DNA of 64,000 bases from Bimastos eiseni (GCA_959347315.1 OY365813.1:35248286-35312285); one strand, 5' to 3'. Positions 1-25,314 are shown, numbered from the stretch's first letter. Made by a program: numbers and translations. The notes: a model not told the origin generated them from the sequence alone.

Positions 1-99
1 CTCTATTTTGAGCGCATTCGGGGTAGCCATTTTTAAAAGGAGCTATGAGTTTTCAGGATTAAAAAAATATGGAATCGGTTTTAAGTTTTTACAGCTAAA

Positions 100-3000
100 A
101 TGGCTGCGCAGGTGAGACTTTATCGATTGATCACAAACGTAGTATTATTGGAGATTTATTTCCATCATAGATTGTATGTGTAATTGTGACAAAGTGCTGC
201 GCGGACGAGTTATTACTTTCAGTGGTGCGGAGTTCCTATTTCGTGAACATAAAATCAATGTAACTAGTGCTTTAACAACTAATCGTCATCTGTAGCTAAG
301 TTGGTTACATCCATCTGTGGACTTCGGTTTTACCATTTTAAAGATTGACACGGCTGGATTGGTTTAAACTCATTTCCCCCACATTGGGTTGAAGTTTTCT
401 TTGACTAGCTAGAGAAGAAAGCAAGATTGAATAGAAACTGAATTCGATGAAACGATTTGAGTCAAGCTGAACACACAAGTTCTCCAATTAAAGAAACGTG
501 TAAGTTATATTTCATTGTCATCTATATGATCTCTTAAGTCTGATCAATACTGTTGGTTATCTTCTGTTAGATAGTCCAAGTGTTGATCGAGATTGGCCAC
601 AAAGCGTGGTATCGCAAGAAAGCGATTCCGGAGAGAACCCACGACTGGATTCTGTTCGTGCGGGGTTCAGACGGCAACGACCTATCGCACTTCGTAGAGA
701 AGATTGTCTTCAATCTTCATCAGAGTTTCAATCCTCCAAGAAGAGGCAAGTTGACATAATGTAGGCAAGTTCACCCTTACTCAAAGAAGGCCATTTAGCC
801 CTTACCCAAAGAAGGCAAGTTCACCCTTACTCAAAGGAGGCAATTTATCCCTTACCCAAAGAAAGCAAGTTTACCCTTTTCCAAATGAAGCAATTTGACC
901 CTTACCCAAGGGAGGCTAGTTGACCTTAATCCAAAGGAGTCAAGTTGACCCTAATTGGTGCCCACTACAGATTGATTCGTAATATAATTTCGTACCTAAT
1001 AAAGTTCAATAAAGTACATACTTGCTTACCTAACTTAGAACATAAATCTGTTTCCTATTTATTAATGATATTGGTAGATCATGGAATAGAAGACCGAGTA
1101 AACCCCTGCAGTGGATTAAAGTGGAACAGATTTGATTTGATCAAAATAGAAAAGATTGGCTTACTATTATAATGGATATGATTAGACAGGGATGGGAAAA
1201 TTACAGGCTGACATGTGGTTGAATTACATATTATCAATTACTGGTGAAATTACTCAAATTGCTCATCTCTGCGATTAGAGTAGATTAAGATTCTAGGTTG
1301 GAAATGTTGAGGGTCCAAAATGTTTCCTTGTCATTTCAGTTTTCAAGTCCCCTCCGTATGAGTTACGAGAGTCGGGCTACGGAGAGTTCATGCCAATGAT
1401 TGACATCTACTTCAAGAACAGAGGAGAGAAAGGTGCGCAGAGGAAGGTCACCATCCAGTACTACCTGAATCTGAATCGCGAGGACTCTCCTCCCATCGAC
1501 AACGTACGTCCGGAGAAACTCAAGTTCTACAATCCAGCCGAAGAGTTCCTCGAGAAAGTGCTGAAAGCAGGCGGAGTACGTTTCCTTGCACTCACTGTCA
1601 CATCTTTTCTGATGTCCTTAACCTCATTTATCATGCAACGTGAGATTAGTGTTGCGCTGGATTTTACCTCCGACCAACATCGTTGTGGTTTCCTTGCTCT
1701 GCTGGTCTTATTCTTTAAATTCTCAATCCTCTGATTCTCATTATATAGAGCCTTTACAATGATTACTGATGATGATGATGATGACATTCGTTTATTGTAG
1801 TAAATACCTGCGTTGTGGCTTACGGAATGATTTTAATTAACTAAATAGAAATATAAATGTTTCCTTAAAGTGCTCAGATTACTGGACTGTCAGCTGCTCA
1901 GCCCATCATCAGCTGATACAGAACAGCTTTAATATTTTTTTGGAATCTTCTATTATTAGACGTTTGTTAGACATTTGCCCATTTATATATTACGTAAGCA
2001 AAAAAATCGGATTTTCTGACCCCTCCCCTCTGATGCACTGCGTATCTACGTGGACCCCTCGTCTATGCGTACGTACATCTGAGCTCAACTCCCCCGCCAT
2101 TGCAAAGGATAAATAGAAGACATTGATTGGGCTATTTATTTTGCTTAGGCATCATATTTAACAGCTTAAATTTGTTAGCTGTCATGAAGAAATAAAACAC
2201 TAACAATTAGACTTGCATTTTAAAGTTCTAATGCTACATGAAAATGAAAGAATATAGTCTGTGATTGGGTTTAGAGTTCTGATTTTAATATTCCGTATTG
2301 TGTACGTCATAATTAGGAAATTATATTTGCGTACGTTCAGATTATCGGGACCCCCTTTCCCCCACCGTATGCACCCGTACGCAAAATCGCCGAAATTCGA
2401 AACCCCTCCCCCTTGCTGCGTATGTAATATGTGGACGGCCCTTTAGTGAATTATTCGATTTTGAGATCATCGGCTGTAGTGCAATTGTCTACTCGGTTTT
2501 GCCCTAATTGGAGATTTAAGTCTGTTTGGATGTGAAGTGCAGCGAATGACATTGAAGGTTATAATGTTGGTATTTTCTTGCATTTCTATCATTTTTAATT
2601 TATCTTTGCAATGTCAAAACAGCTTCGTTGGTGATTCTGAATCGGGAATGTAATGTAATGCATTAGAGCACTCATTAGCGCAACTCAAATCAGAGGCTCT
2701 CACGACTCAACACAAAGTGTTACCTTCAATTGGAACCATTTAAATTCAGTTACATTTCAATCATAAAAGTATGTAATGTAATTCATTCATTATGAACATT
2801 TATATGGAGCCCATTCCAGGTTAATACTCGGGAGCGTTTATAACGTAAGAGAACGCTCGTTTAGCGCATATTTCTCAGTGTAATATGTTGCAATGTTTTG
2901 CTATTTAAACTCCACCATTCAGAATTGTTTGTAAGATCTGGGTTTTGATTGGACTTCTTGAAGATAATTTGTTGATCTGTGTGTGTTTAGGTGATTCTTG

Positions 3001-6000
3001 GACCGGATGGATGTCCGCTTCCTTCAAAGTCACGACCCTCTTCTTCTACCACTGATCATCTCCAGGCAAACCCTCTCCAACAGACGTTTGATTCATCACG
3101 CCATCATCATCATCATCATCATGATGCTTCTTCAGATTTTCTTGTTGACGTCGACTCGGCTGCAAAATCCGCTTCACAGTTGGTCAGTGTCTAATCTACT
3201 CTAATCTAATCTGTGCCTTGATTGTTGTGCACAGAGCTTGAAAGTTTGCAAGTGAAGTCATAGTTGATAGGTCATAGGTCAGATTTGACTGGAAAGGCAT
3301 GAAACTAGGCGCTACATAAATGGCCCTAGACATATATACATACAGAGCGCCTTTCAAGTATCTCACAAAAGTACTGTCTACTTTATGCATAGCTGATCAA
3401 ATTGCAATTGTAGTGTAGAAGAAAATGCATCAGTTGCACTCGAAGAATTAATTTGATTTGAATTAAGAAGAAGAATTGAATGAATGAGGAGAGAGTAGTG
3501 AGAGGAGTGACCCACTCTGACGTCGATGTGTTCAAAATTACTGAACTGCAATGGACGAAGTCTCAGATGAAGAGAGTGACAGCGTACAAACCCCAACTGA
3601 TGCAAGGAGAGTCCCCTGCAGAGGGTAGAAGGGGAAAATGCTTCTCCATTTCCCCCTTCAATCGCCCTCTCTTCTGTGGACATGGACGCCCTTAACAGCC
3701 GACACTGATACGAGAACATGCGTTGCCCTTTGAGGGGATGACCTTAGAGCCCTTGGTTGCAAGAGTCCATCTTAACATGCTAAACCTTGGTAGCAACGTC
3801 ATCCACCTCGAAACAACGTGGAAAGGGAGAAACACCGTAAAGAACAACGCTACGTTGCATACGTAGTAGACGTTGCAGTTTAACGACACTTTGTGATGAG
3901 AAAGTATGGTAAGAGGTTTGGTCAGAGAGAAGACAGTGGCAGAGTCTGCATTAGAAGTCCCTCCTCAGAGGGAATTTATGCAGCACATGTGCAACTGCTA
4001 AACGTACAACAATCGTATCCACATCCATCCATACATCACTTCCTTCCACTTAAGACCCACATTATTCATTATCCGCCATCTTCAATATTTATCGTGTTTC
4101 CCCCATTGGATGATTTACCAGAGAACCTGGAAAACTGTTTCAGGCAAAGAAGAAGAATCGCTCAACCGAAGCGAATCCACTGAGCAACGACTCAAACTCA
4201 TCCAATGAGTCGTCGATCGTCTCACGTCGCTCCTCAAAGTCCGATCCGCTCGAAAAAGACTCGGATGCTGCCCGCGGCACCAAACGCAAGACGCACTCCT
4301 CGCTCTTTGAACAGAATGAAGACGATTCCTCGAAGAGCAAAAGGAAACAGACGGCTCTCCAGCCAACGGAAAAATCCGACTCAAACAATTCGAGATCGGC
4401 CGAGCGGAGACCGGCGAAGGTTGACCTGGCGAAAGTCGATGAACGTCGGTCGAGCAAAGACAAGGGACACAGACCGCGTTCATCGAGTCACCACAGACGA
4501 GACGAAGGCGGCAGACGTGCTCATGAGCACGCTCACTCGAAACCGAAGTCAGGGAGCGACCGGAATTCCCGGTCTCGGACCCCGAGCAAGGCGAAAAGTT
4601 CAGAGTCGTCTGGTGGGACACGGGTTCATGGGAGCTCTTCATCCACCCACCACCGCAGCTCCTCAGGGTCTCATCACCATGGCAGCAGCTCTAAGAGTTC
4701 AAAGGTCGAGGGGTCGCGTCACAGTGGAGGGGGCGAGTCTCAGAAGAAAGGAGATTCATCGTCGTCATCTACGCACCGCGGATCCTCTAAACATCGGAGT
4801 TCGGGTGACGGAGGAGGAATGTCTCGGAAGATCCAGGACGTCCGCATCCAACTGAGTCCAGTCGATGTCCAGATCTCGGATTCGAGATCCGCGAGGAAAC
4901 TGGAGACATCGTCTGGAAATCGCGTCATCCGATCACCAGATGGGTTTTCCAGCCATAAACCGGACCATCTGTCTCCGGTGAAAAGAAGACCGAGACCCAC
5001 GGTCCTTGCTTCTCCTGTTGGATATCCTCCACCGACCTTTGACCCCATCGCAAAGTCCTACGACGATCCGTTCTCATCGGCCAATCGTGTCCGTCCGAAA
5101 TACGATAAACTATTGGACGACATGAAGAGCGACGATGAGGAGGAGGATGGAGAGATCAGGTCGCCAGTGGCAGCGGAAGTGCCAGACTTATTGCCATGGA
5201 AAGAGGAGGGGAGCAGCAGAAAGGACGAGAAGTCGAAAGAGTCTTCGCTCGATCGCAGGAAGTCGTCTTCGAGGATGACTTCCTCGTCTGCGACTCCACG
5301 CCTAGAAAAACTGGAGAGGTTTCCATTTGGAGTGGAGCAGCCGAGTCCGACGAAAGCGAGGGGCGACTGGAGTTCAGAGAAGACGTCTCCGGAAGACGAC
5401 ATAGTCTCCTTCTCATCCGGGTCACAGGTCAAAGCGAAGAAGTCGCACGCAAAGGAGAATGTAGACGGAGACTCAAGATCGTCAAAGAGACCATCGAGCG
5501 TGTCGAAGTCCAGTCAGAAGGATTCCATTCCCAGCCAACAGAGGACGTCGTCCTCTTCCTCAAAGCAGGCCACAAAGGGACCTTCTCCAGGCGAGGCCAT
5601 TTCGGTGAAGTTGGAGGCCGACGAAAAGGACATCATCAGCCGTGACCTTTTTAATGTCGAACCCACTCCTTGGGATAACAGCTCTGCCACAATCAAAACA
5701 AAGGATGTCCCTCTTAAAGCGGAAATTGAGTCATACGCATTGAAAAATGAGTCATACGCCTCTTACGAAAATAACGACGAAAAGAAAGCAAAGAGTGTGA
5801 GGACAAAAAGCGAGTTGATGACGAAGGGAGCAACATACTCGGATCGAGCACCAAACGGAGAGCGACTCATGCTGCTCGTGGAAATGAAGGAGAAGATCAA
5901 TCGGATGACGTCCGCTGCTCTCCTTAATCGGATCGTTGACGTCATCCAAGCGGCCGGAAAGTTGAAGTCGGATGATGAGGCTTTGGAATTCGACTTCTGC

Positions 6001-6060
6001 CAACTCGACTCTGAAACAATGCAGAGAGTCAAGCAGATCCTAGAGACAGTGTCGGACTGA
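100..6060 (+). CDS. MLLT3: ENL/AF9 family YEATS-domain protein (MLLT1/MLLT3 homologue), complete, 5 exons
   Basis: Exons 100-111, 571-745, 1340-1575, 2991-3182 and 4144-6060 join in phase to 843 codons plus stop. The first exon encodes only MAAQ and sits in a good start context (A at -3, G at +4); vertebrate ENL/AF9 begin with a similar short leader. Residues about 5-141 are a YEATS domain (THDWILFVRG, HFVEKIVFNLHQSF, SPPYELRESGYGEF). The acyl-lysine cage residues known from human AF9 are kept as H54, S56, F57, Y76 and F79. A seven-histidine run lies in exon 4. Exon 5 is a long Ser/Lys/Arg-rich disordered region ending in the AHD helix bundle (residues about 781-843, ending QRVKQILETVSD), which in vertebrates binds AF4, DOT1L or CBX8. 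Family role: nuclear reader of acylated histone H3 in the super elongation complex. Intron 2 uses a GC donor. The two vertebrate paralogues MLLT1 and MLLT3 cannot be told apart here; the symbol names the family. Confidence 0.93.
762..958. repeat. 25-bp minisatellite just inside MLLT intron 2
   Basis: Eight units of 25 bp start at 762, 787, 812, 837, 862, 887, 912 and 937. Alternating units give a 50-bp higher-order pattern. The unit core (aggcaagttcaccctt) matches the exon end and GC donor at 742-753, so the array looks seeded by the splice junction. Confidence 0.85.
1970..2450. repeat. Probable interspersed repeat pieces in MLLT intron 3
   Basis: Two stretches (about 1985-2100 and 2300-2447) share pyrimidine-rich blocks (cccctccccc) next to gcgtacgta and an acgtggac or atgtggac motif. 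They look like fragments of one dispersed family. No terminal repeats could be fixed. Confidence 0.3.
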
Positions 6061-6244
6061 GTCTGAATGATCGAGTCTTGAGTCAGACTCAGTTGAGTTG
6101 AGTCTAGATTGAGTGGGACAGCAGCATAAGATGGATTCTGTGAATTGAGTCTTTGAAAGAATGGACTGCATCGAATAGGGAGAAATGGAGAAAGAGGCTC
6201 CTCTTGGATGGTTCAAGACCAGAACCAGTCTCTATGACAAGCAG

Positions 6245-6625
6245 CAAAAATGGTCAAACCAGGACGTTAAACCAGACAGTTAAAAGAGCTTATATGTTAA
6301 AGCAGACAGTTCATGCTTAAACCCGGACGTTAATGGCTAAACCAGGAGGTTAACAGTTAAAAATGACAGTTTTTTTTAAAACCAGGAAGTTAATGGTTAA
6401 ACAAAACAGTTAAAGGGGTTAAACAAGGAACTTATATGTTAAACCAGGCAGTTAAAGATTACATCTGGAAGTTAAAAGGACAGTTAAATGTGAAATCAGG
6501 TTAAAGACTAAACCAATAGATTATATGTTAAATCAGACAGTTAAAGGTTAAACCAGAAGGTTAAAGGTTAAGCCAGGAGGTTAAAGGTCAGACCAGACAA
6601 TTAAGGACTATCCCAGAAAGGTTAA
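6245..6625. repeat. Degenerate ~20-bp tandem repeat
   Basis: Repeated variants of gttaaaccaggaggttaaag, with inserted T-runs and indels, lie in the MLLT 3' region. Confidence 0.7.
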
Positions 6626-7248
6626 ACGATCAGTTGTTACCTGTAATCGTTATATTCATCTCCTTGTGAGGAGATATTTGAACAGTCGATTTCTGAACGT
6701 AGATGAGATTTATATAATAGATGTAATAGAAAAAATTCTGCATTGAGCACAAAAGAGACTGATGAAATTGTCTGATCATCTATGTTGCAATGGAGGAAGT
6801 TGAGCGCATTACAAGAACTTTCTGGTGTATAAATGTACATCTTACAAGACAATGAAGTGAAACTATCAATCGATTACTATTATTATTATTCATTTATTAA
6901 ATGAGCAATTTTGAGTAAATATCCCTACACAGTTGAACTCTCTGTCCAAATTGAAAACCTTTCCTGATCTGGACCAAGTCCGTGTTGCCAAATCCATCAG
7001 TCCTTCTGAAAAGGCATTTATGGCTCTACATAAATTGTCCAATGTAATATAGAGATATTCTGTTTGAATTGCATGTGAAAAACAAGAGACGTTGTAACAA
7101 TTCGATTGTTAACAACAGAACAATAATGACAATGTATTCTACGATTATTCAGTTAAAATGTTAAAAATGAAGTTCATTGAAATATGTTGTACTTTTATTG
7201 ATTAATACTTATGTACACCAGACTGATCAATTATTATGCAACTGGTAC

Positions 7249-7254
7249 AATAAA
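7249..7254 (+). promoter_or_regulatory. Candidate poly(A) signal for MLLT
   Basis: AATAAA lies about 1.2 kb after the MLLT stop and is the first good canonical hexamer I saw on this strand. Confidence 0.5.
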
Positions 7255-7599
7255 GAATAGACTTCGTTTCATATTCGTTATGTTTCAATGACCCTGTCTT
7301 AATCAATGCCAAGACAGACCTTTTTTCAGTCAAGCAATGTCTGCTCCAATTGTAGGCAGGGCTCCAGAGGTTTCAACAGGGTTATGTAGAAGCAACAACA
7401 CAATTGTGATTTGATAATGCTAATGGTATAGTTTTTAAAGCAAGGGTGACTTTGCACCCCTTGTTGGTCAATGGCCAGCCCCTCTCTGTCTCAGAGAACT
7501 GCAAAGAGATTGGATGTTTTGAGTTGGTTTTGTACTAGCGCCATCAGTTGTTGCCACTCATGCAAAAGACATTAGCACACAAGACATGAAAACATAGTT

Positions 7600-7605
7600 T
7601 TTATT
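7600..7605 (-). promoter_or_regulatory. Candidate poly(A) signal for the evectin gene
   Basis: The plus strand reads TTTATT, so AATAAA on the minus strand, about 0.83 kb beyond the evectin stop codon. Confidence 0.4.
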
Positions 7606-8150
7606 GGTCTAAGCATGAAAAAACTATCAAACAGGAGAGATGTGCTGGCAAATGCATTCTCATTAATATCAATGTTCAAACAATGTTTCTGTGACTGACA
7701 TTTGACGAATGGACCGAATGAGGATAGAGGTAGAATTTAACCAGAACTTCTATGCTGAACTATTTAGAGTCGAATGTAGCCATAGAAAATAGAAATGAGT
7801 TGAAATCACATTTCGCAAAAGTAGGAGAACACAAAGAGGTTGAGAAGAATAGGTGTGAATCACTAGTACTTCAAATCAATTCTACCAAAAGAATAGCTTA
7901 AAAATGAGCACATATTTTATATAGCAACTTCCACGTTGTAATCAAGGTATCTTGCTCTTGTCCAACTTCTCTGCATTCAGTTTTCTAGCCACCGCTTTGA
8001 AATTCGTAGTAAATTGGTTGAACACTTTAAGATTTAATGACTAAGAACTGTTACGAATGAATTGCAGGGAACATTCGTTTGCTTGGGTTCAACTTCGTTA
8101 ATTTTGTTCACTTGGTTTTCATTTCAATGCAGAAAGCGGGCTAACTGAAG

Positions 8151-8291
8151 CAGGGGCGGCGATCCCGGGGCGGGGTCGAGGGGACAAGTCCCCCACCTTT
8201 TGCAGAGATGGGACACATTATACGTGTGTCCCACATTTCCTACCCTCTCACTGGGTGTCCCCCACCTGTCAAAACGAGATCGCTGCCTCTG
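8151..8291. mobile_element. hAT-type MITE, 141 bp, with 8-bp target-site duplication
   Basis: The ends are imperfect inverted repeats starting CAGGGGCGGCGATC and, reverse-complemented, CAGAGGCAGCGATC. Flanks are aactgaag (8143-8150) and aaccgaag (8292-8299), an 8-bp duplication with one mismatch. CAG-starting ends and 8-bp duplications are typical of hAT elements. It lies in the 3' part of the evectin transcription unit and encodes no transposase. Confidence 0.75.
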
Positions 8292-8431
8292 AACCGAAGA
8301 ACAGTCTAAATCGCACGTCCACTGGATTAGCAATTAATTTAAATATCGTGACCATCATTCGATTCTCCAGAATCTTTTTAAGTGATGGAATCGTTTGTAG
8401 TCTGGTTGGTTGAATCCCTCATCCGATGGAT

Positions 8432-11128
8432 CTACCACCAGAGCAGAGGACCCCACATGAGCGATCCAAGCGCTGCCCCAGCCACCACCCCCATCGCTAC
8501 GTCACCCCCATCGTAGCCTCTGCGGTAGTAGTAGGGTTGGTCTGCGTAGATGACGGTTGTCGTTCCAGGCTGTTGGACCACTGCAACACATTGAACAACG
8601 AACTCTCATCAAACACGATTATAAGCTCCACAGTTCTAATGCCTGTTGTAGGGCCCAAGCTTATTCAAGAGCGCGTCTTCATTCAGAACCTAAAGACATC
8701 TGCTGCTGCTGTCATGACATTGTCTCTTAGTGTGTAGAAGGAATTTATGGGATATCAGTTACACATAATTCATTGTATTACCTGAACTTTTAAGGACCAG
8801 TTCAACTGCATTATGAAGAAATGTCTGCTGTAGACATTTCTGAGTGTGTATACCCTCATCAATATTCATTACCCTTATGAATATTCAACAAGGTCATCAT
8901 CTTCCAGTCTCGTTGTTAGTTTTCTGAGCATTTCAACTTGTTGGCCTATGACTCTCACATTTTCCGGCCTGGCTTTAATAGGTATCATCTTGGGGTAGAG
9001 GTCCTGAAGGGCGCTTTATAAATTCTGATTGATTGATTGATGTCATCTAATAATGTAGCCATACATGTTGTAGGTTAGATTAAGCAGCCAACAGGCCAAG
9101 ATAATCGTTTTCAAATGGATCATCAAAATGAAACAAGGATTACAGTTTTAATCAAAAAAAATTGCTGACTCACCGTAGGGTGGCGGGTGTGTGCCGTAGT
9201 ACGTCTGGGTGGGATAGCCCCCTTGGGTGGGATAGCCTCCCTGGGTGGGATAGCCCCCAGGTATGACGGTCAGAGACTGTGACGAATAAGGAGGCAGGGC
9301 ACCGTGACTGGAACTGATGATGGAATAGGGCGGAGGTGGATTCTCACTCATCCGAATCACTCTCGCCTGCTCCAACGATATCTGCCATGCCCTGAAAATA
9401 CCATCACAAACATTGTTGGTTCTACAGCTACTGCTAAATTAATTTCCCATGTACAATTATAAATTACTGCTATTATTTTTTTTTGAAAGATTTTCTTTGT
9501 TAAAGTGTGTAAAAATATTATATTGCATCGACTGCTGAATAACCATAAGGAGAACATTCACAAGACACAAGAAAGGAAGTTCTCGTGAAGAGTCCTTGAA
9601 GCGCTCATTTTCACACTGGTTGATTTGCAGCTAATTTTGCCAGAATATACTGACATTTGTAAGAGATGCTTTCCAGAATATTCTCCATTACAATAAGCTA
9701 TCTTATGCAGCAACTAAACCTTACATTACCATTATTTTCATGAGTTCATGCTGTCACAATACCTCATGTCAGCATTTTTACCTCATGTCATCAAGAGACT
9801 CAGCACACATGGTGAGCGTTTGATCTCCAACAAAGACCAGCATGAGGAGACCGCTCGCTCCGAGTCCCTGTGGTGGAGTCACTCCAGACACCTACAACAC
9901 ACATCATTATTATTAATCCAATCTAATCAATTTATATAGCACTATTATCATTATGAACAGAATATTAGTCGATGGCTATTTTGAGCCAATTGAAGAAATC
10001 GAGAGAATAGAAATTCATTGGAGAAATAGTCCAACAGTTGTTTATCAACAGAACATGGCTGCTTAGCAATGGGACATGGCTACATAGCAACATGACATGG
10101 CTGCCTAGCAACAGGACATAGCTGTTTAGCAATGGAATATGGTTGCTTAGCAACAGAACATGGCTGCTTAGAAACATAACATGGCTGCTTAGCGATGGGA
10201 CATGGCTACATAGCAACATGACATGGCTGCCAAGCAACAGGACATAGCTGCTTAGCAATGGGACAAGGCTACATAGCAACATGACATGGCTGCCTAGCAA
10301 CATGACATGGCTACCTAGCAACATGACATGGCTGCCTAGCAACAGGACAAGACTTGTCGCACAGAAAGAGAGAGCACGTATTCTATCCTTCTCCTTCTCC
10401 TCTTAGACAATAAACAGCGTCAGTGGATAAATGGCCGATAATAACAAAGTCCGACCAAAATGCAATCTGAGGAGGTGCTACATAAATATCTCAGTCAAGC
10501 GGATGACAATTTGACCTGTGACCCCTTCTGACCTGTGACCCAGTCTTGATAAGGAGACATTTCGTGGGAACAATGTACGCCTCCTCCGCTACGTGACTGT
10601 CTGGACTTTCAAAGAACTTGAGAAGACCATCAGTGTAGAGCACAAACCAACTCCTCTTCCAGCGTCTCAATACGGAACCTGCGACAGAGACAGAGAGATT
10701 GGTTAAACACTGGGAGAGAAATCTATGGAGAAATGTATCTTAAGTGGGTATAATTTGAACCATCTGGGCTTCCCATACATTTGGGACTTTTCTTGAGTCA
10801 TAAAATATTCCCAGCTAATTAGATGTTTATGCCACTCTCTTGTGGGCCAAAATTTACTTGCATCAAGCAATTTTTTTCCATATAATTGCACTCAAATAAA
10901 GGAACTAAATAAATTCTAAATAATCAATATGTTAGGAGTAAAATGAAGTAATACGTGTACGAACTAAACATTCAGGTTGTAATGTCTGCTGTCATTAGAC
11001 ATTCAGGTGTGCCACACATTAATATTTTGTCAATGTCTTGTTTTAAATGATGACATGGCATAGCATTGTGGCCAATGCTTACTAAGTCGATAAAGCCAGC
11101 CAGCTTTAGCGATTTCAAATGACATCAT
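8432..11128 (-). CDS. PLEKHB2: Evectin-type PH domain protein (PLEKHB2-like), complete, 5 exons
   Basis: Read on the minus strand, exons are 11128-11083, 10678-10533, 9891-9782, 9391-9174 and 8580-8432. They join in phase to 222 codons plus stop, the same length as human PLEKHB2. Residues about 1-105 form a PH domain (AKAGWLYRL, VLRRWKRSWFVLYTDGLLKF, DQTLTMCAESLDDMRAWQIS). Evectin PH domains bind phosphatidylserine on recycling endosomes. A Pro/Tyr-rich middle follows, with PPxY-like motifs (PPPPYS, LPPYSS, PPPYVV) that could recruit WW-domain ligases, and three YPTQGG-type repeats. The C-terminus is a hydrophobic Gly/Ala-rich anchor (VAMGVVAGAALGSLMW), matching evectin tail anchors. Two ATGs occur in tandem at the start; the second could be used instead. 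Assignment to PLEKHB2 rather than PLEKHB1 rests on length and the Tyr-rich tail. Confidence 0.93.
9000..9060 (+). repeat. Retroposon 3' tail (gcgctttataaat type)
   Basis: The sequence agggcgctttataaattctg is followed by (attg)n. The same tail motif ends many LINE and SINE pieces in this window. It lies in evectin intron 4. Confidence 0.5.
10040..10350. repeat. ~21-bp minisatellite in evectin intron 2
   Basis: About 15 variants of acatggctgcctagcaacatg and acatggctacatagcaac occur in tandem. Open frames through it (9965-10342) are repeat artefacts. Confidence 0.85.
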
Positions 11129-12680
11129 GAAAGGCTACTCAACGTTCTAAACGTTCTCCTTGAGCAACTAAAATGTACACAAAAACAAACGAAATGGTTC
11201 AATGGCAATAATTTAGCATATTATATGGCAAAACGCATTTAAGTGAAAATGGTAGTTGAATGCCATAATATTGTTTTTGGGTTATCACTTGCAGACCAAA
11301 GAAAATTTCATAGCCATTACTTGTACAGAGTTAACAGTAGTTGGAGAGTTTTAAAGTGCGATTAAGCTAGGATCCTAGGACGAATGGGATATTTAGACAA
11401 TCTAGTAGTTAAACTCTTATAAATGTTATTAACCGAATCTGATAAATCGATGTATGCCAAACTTCGTTTCAATCAGCTGAAATGGAAAAAAGAACAGAAC
11501 CAGTTTCGATATACCAAATACAGGCTTCGCCCAGCACTACCTCCCGTCATCTGCTTTTGACAACACACTTCTCCGATCCGTACTATATAACATACGACAA
11601 ATCTTTCTTTCGAAACATCGAATTAGTAGGGAATATTTTAAACAACGGATGCAATCTAAATGTGGTCTTTGATAGCGTAAAATAACAACATTAATGATTG
11701 TTTACCTACGAAATCTGTTGTAGTCTTAATGTCGTAAATTGCGCAGATCCAATTACGTCATCAAAACATGTAGAAGGTAACGTTTTTGCATGCACACCAT
11801 CTTATTAATTACTAAGTGCCCTGATTTGTTAGTCTTTGATTTGTGGCATCATTTACTCACTGGATTTGTTGCTATATGGATGTATTGGACGTTCTTCGTA
11901 TGTTTCTGAACTCATCACCATTGAACTGTTTGAACAACCTCTCTGATTCGATGCAGCTCTCGTGAATAAGCTGGCGCCCTGTGTTTGACTTCAAGTGGCG
12001 CTTTAAAGATTTGGAGATTACGATGTAGGTTATTTCGGTATTTTGTGTCCGTTAAAAACTTAATGATTCTAAAATCTAAGAAACCTTAAACCCTAAAGGA
12101 ACCTATGTCTGTCACAAACACATTTTTTTAATGGTTTAACAGGTTTTTAGCGTAAGCACAGATGCATAATATTAGACACAAAATTATGATGAAGATCTGA
12201 AGGAAGAACATTCCGCTTGCTAGGAACGTGAAAAACTAAGCACATTTTCAAAACTTTAATCCTTGTTGTTTCTCAATTAAGCGAACACACATTTGTTCAA
12301 TGTTTTGCAATTGTAATTGTGTCATATAGCGTTCGTGTATAGGCTGGTGCAGTGCGCTTGGTTTTCGCAAGTTTCACGTAGAGCTTTAGAAGCTTGGAGA
12401 TAACGATAAATCATTTAAGAATATTATTCATATAGCTACAAATTTCATTACGATATAGGCATAATCTTCTTTTATATGCCGTAATTTTATTATTTCATAA
12501 CTTTTAAGCTGAACATAGCCTCTGTAGCTGAAGTATGATATTATAGTACCAGCGGGTACTAAGGCAACCTGCATATGTCATTCCATATTTTTAGACCACT
12601 GCGTAACACTTCCATACAAGTTGATACAACGTATTTTATTTCCGGGGCCACTTTGAGTGCATTCGATGGTTATCTGTAAA
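11129..12680. promoter_or_regulatory. Shared upstream region of divergent evectin and ACADVL genes
   Basis: Evectin starts leftward at 11128 and ACADVL rightward at 12681, so this 1.55-kb stretch should hold both promoters and 5' UTRs. It contains two degraded retroposon tails (about 11940-12020 and 12330-12400, with gtggcgctttaaag-like ends). I see no clear TATA box or CpG-rich island. Confidence 0.45.

Positions 12681-25314
<12,634 letters not shown>

Larger units (their letters stand above)
6061..7272 (+). other. 3' untranslated region of the MLLT gene
   Basis: This stretch has no sustained coding. It contains a degenerate tandem array of about 20-bp units (gttaaaccaggaggttaaag-like) at about 6245-6625, then AT-rich sequence up to AATAAA at 7249-7254. 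The convergent evectin gene ends nearby, so the two 3' ends are separated by only a few hundred bases or overlap. Confidence 0.6.

Noticed and set aside
3480..3695. 71-residue plus-strand frame between MLLT exons 4 and 5
   Set aside because: No splice sites in phase are needed there and no family resemblance; exons 4 and 5 already join in phase 0.
4115..5432. Long frames opposite or overlapping MLLT exon 5 (4115-4642, 4205-4855, 5058-5432, 5196-5645)
   Set aside because: They are shadows of the GC-rich serine-coding exon; the real frame runs unbroken from 4144 to 6060 and ends in the AHD.
9965..10342. 125-residue minus-strand frame with GSHVMLL repeats
   Set aside because: It is a translation of the ~21-bp minisatellite in an evectin intron; the repeat leaves several frames open by chance.
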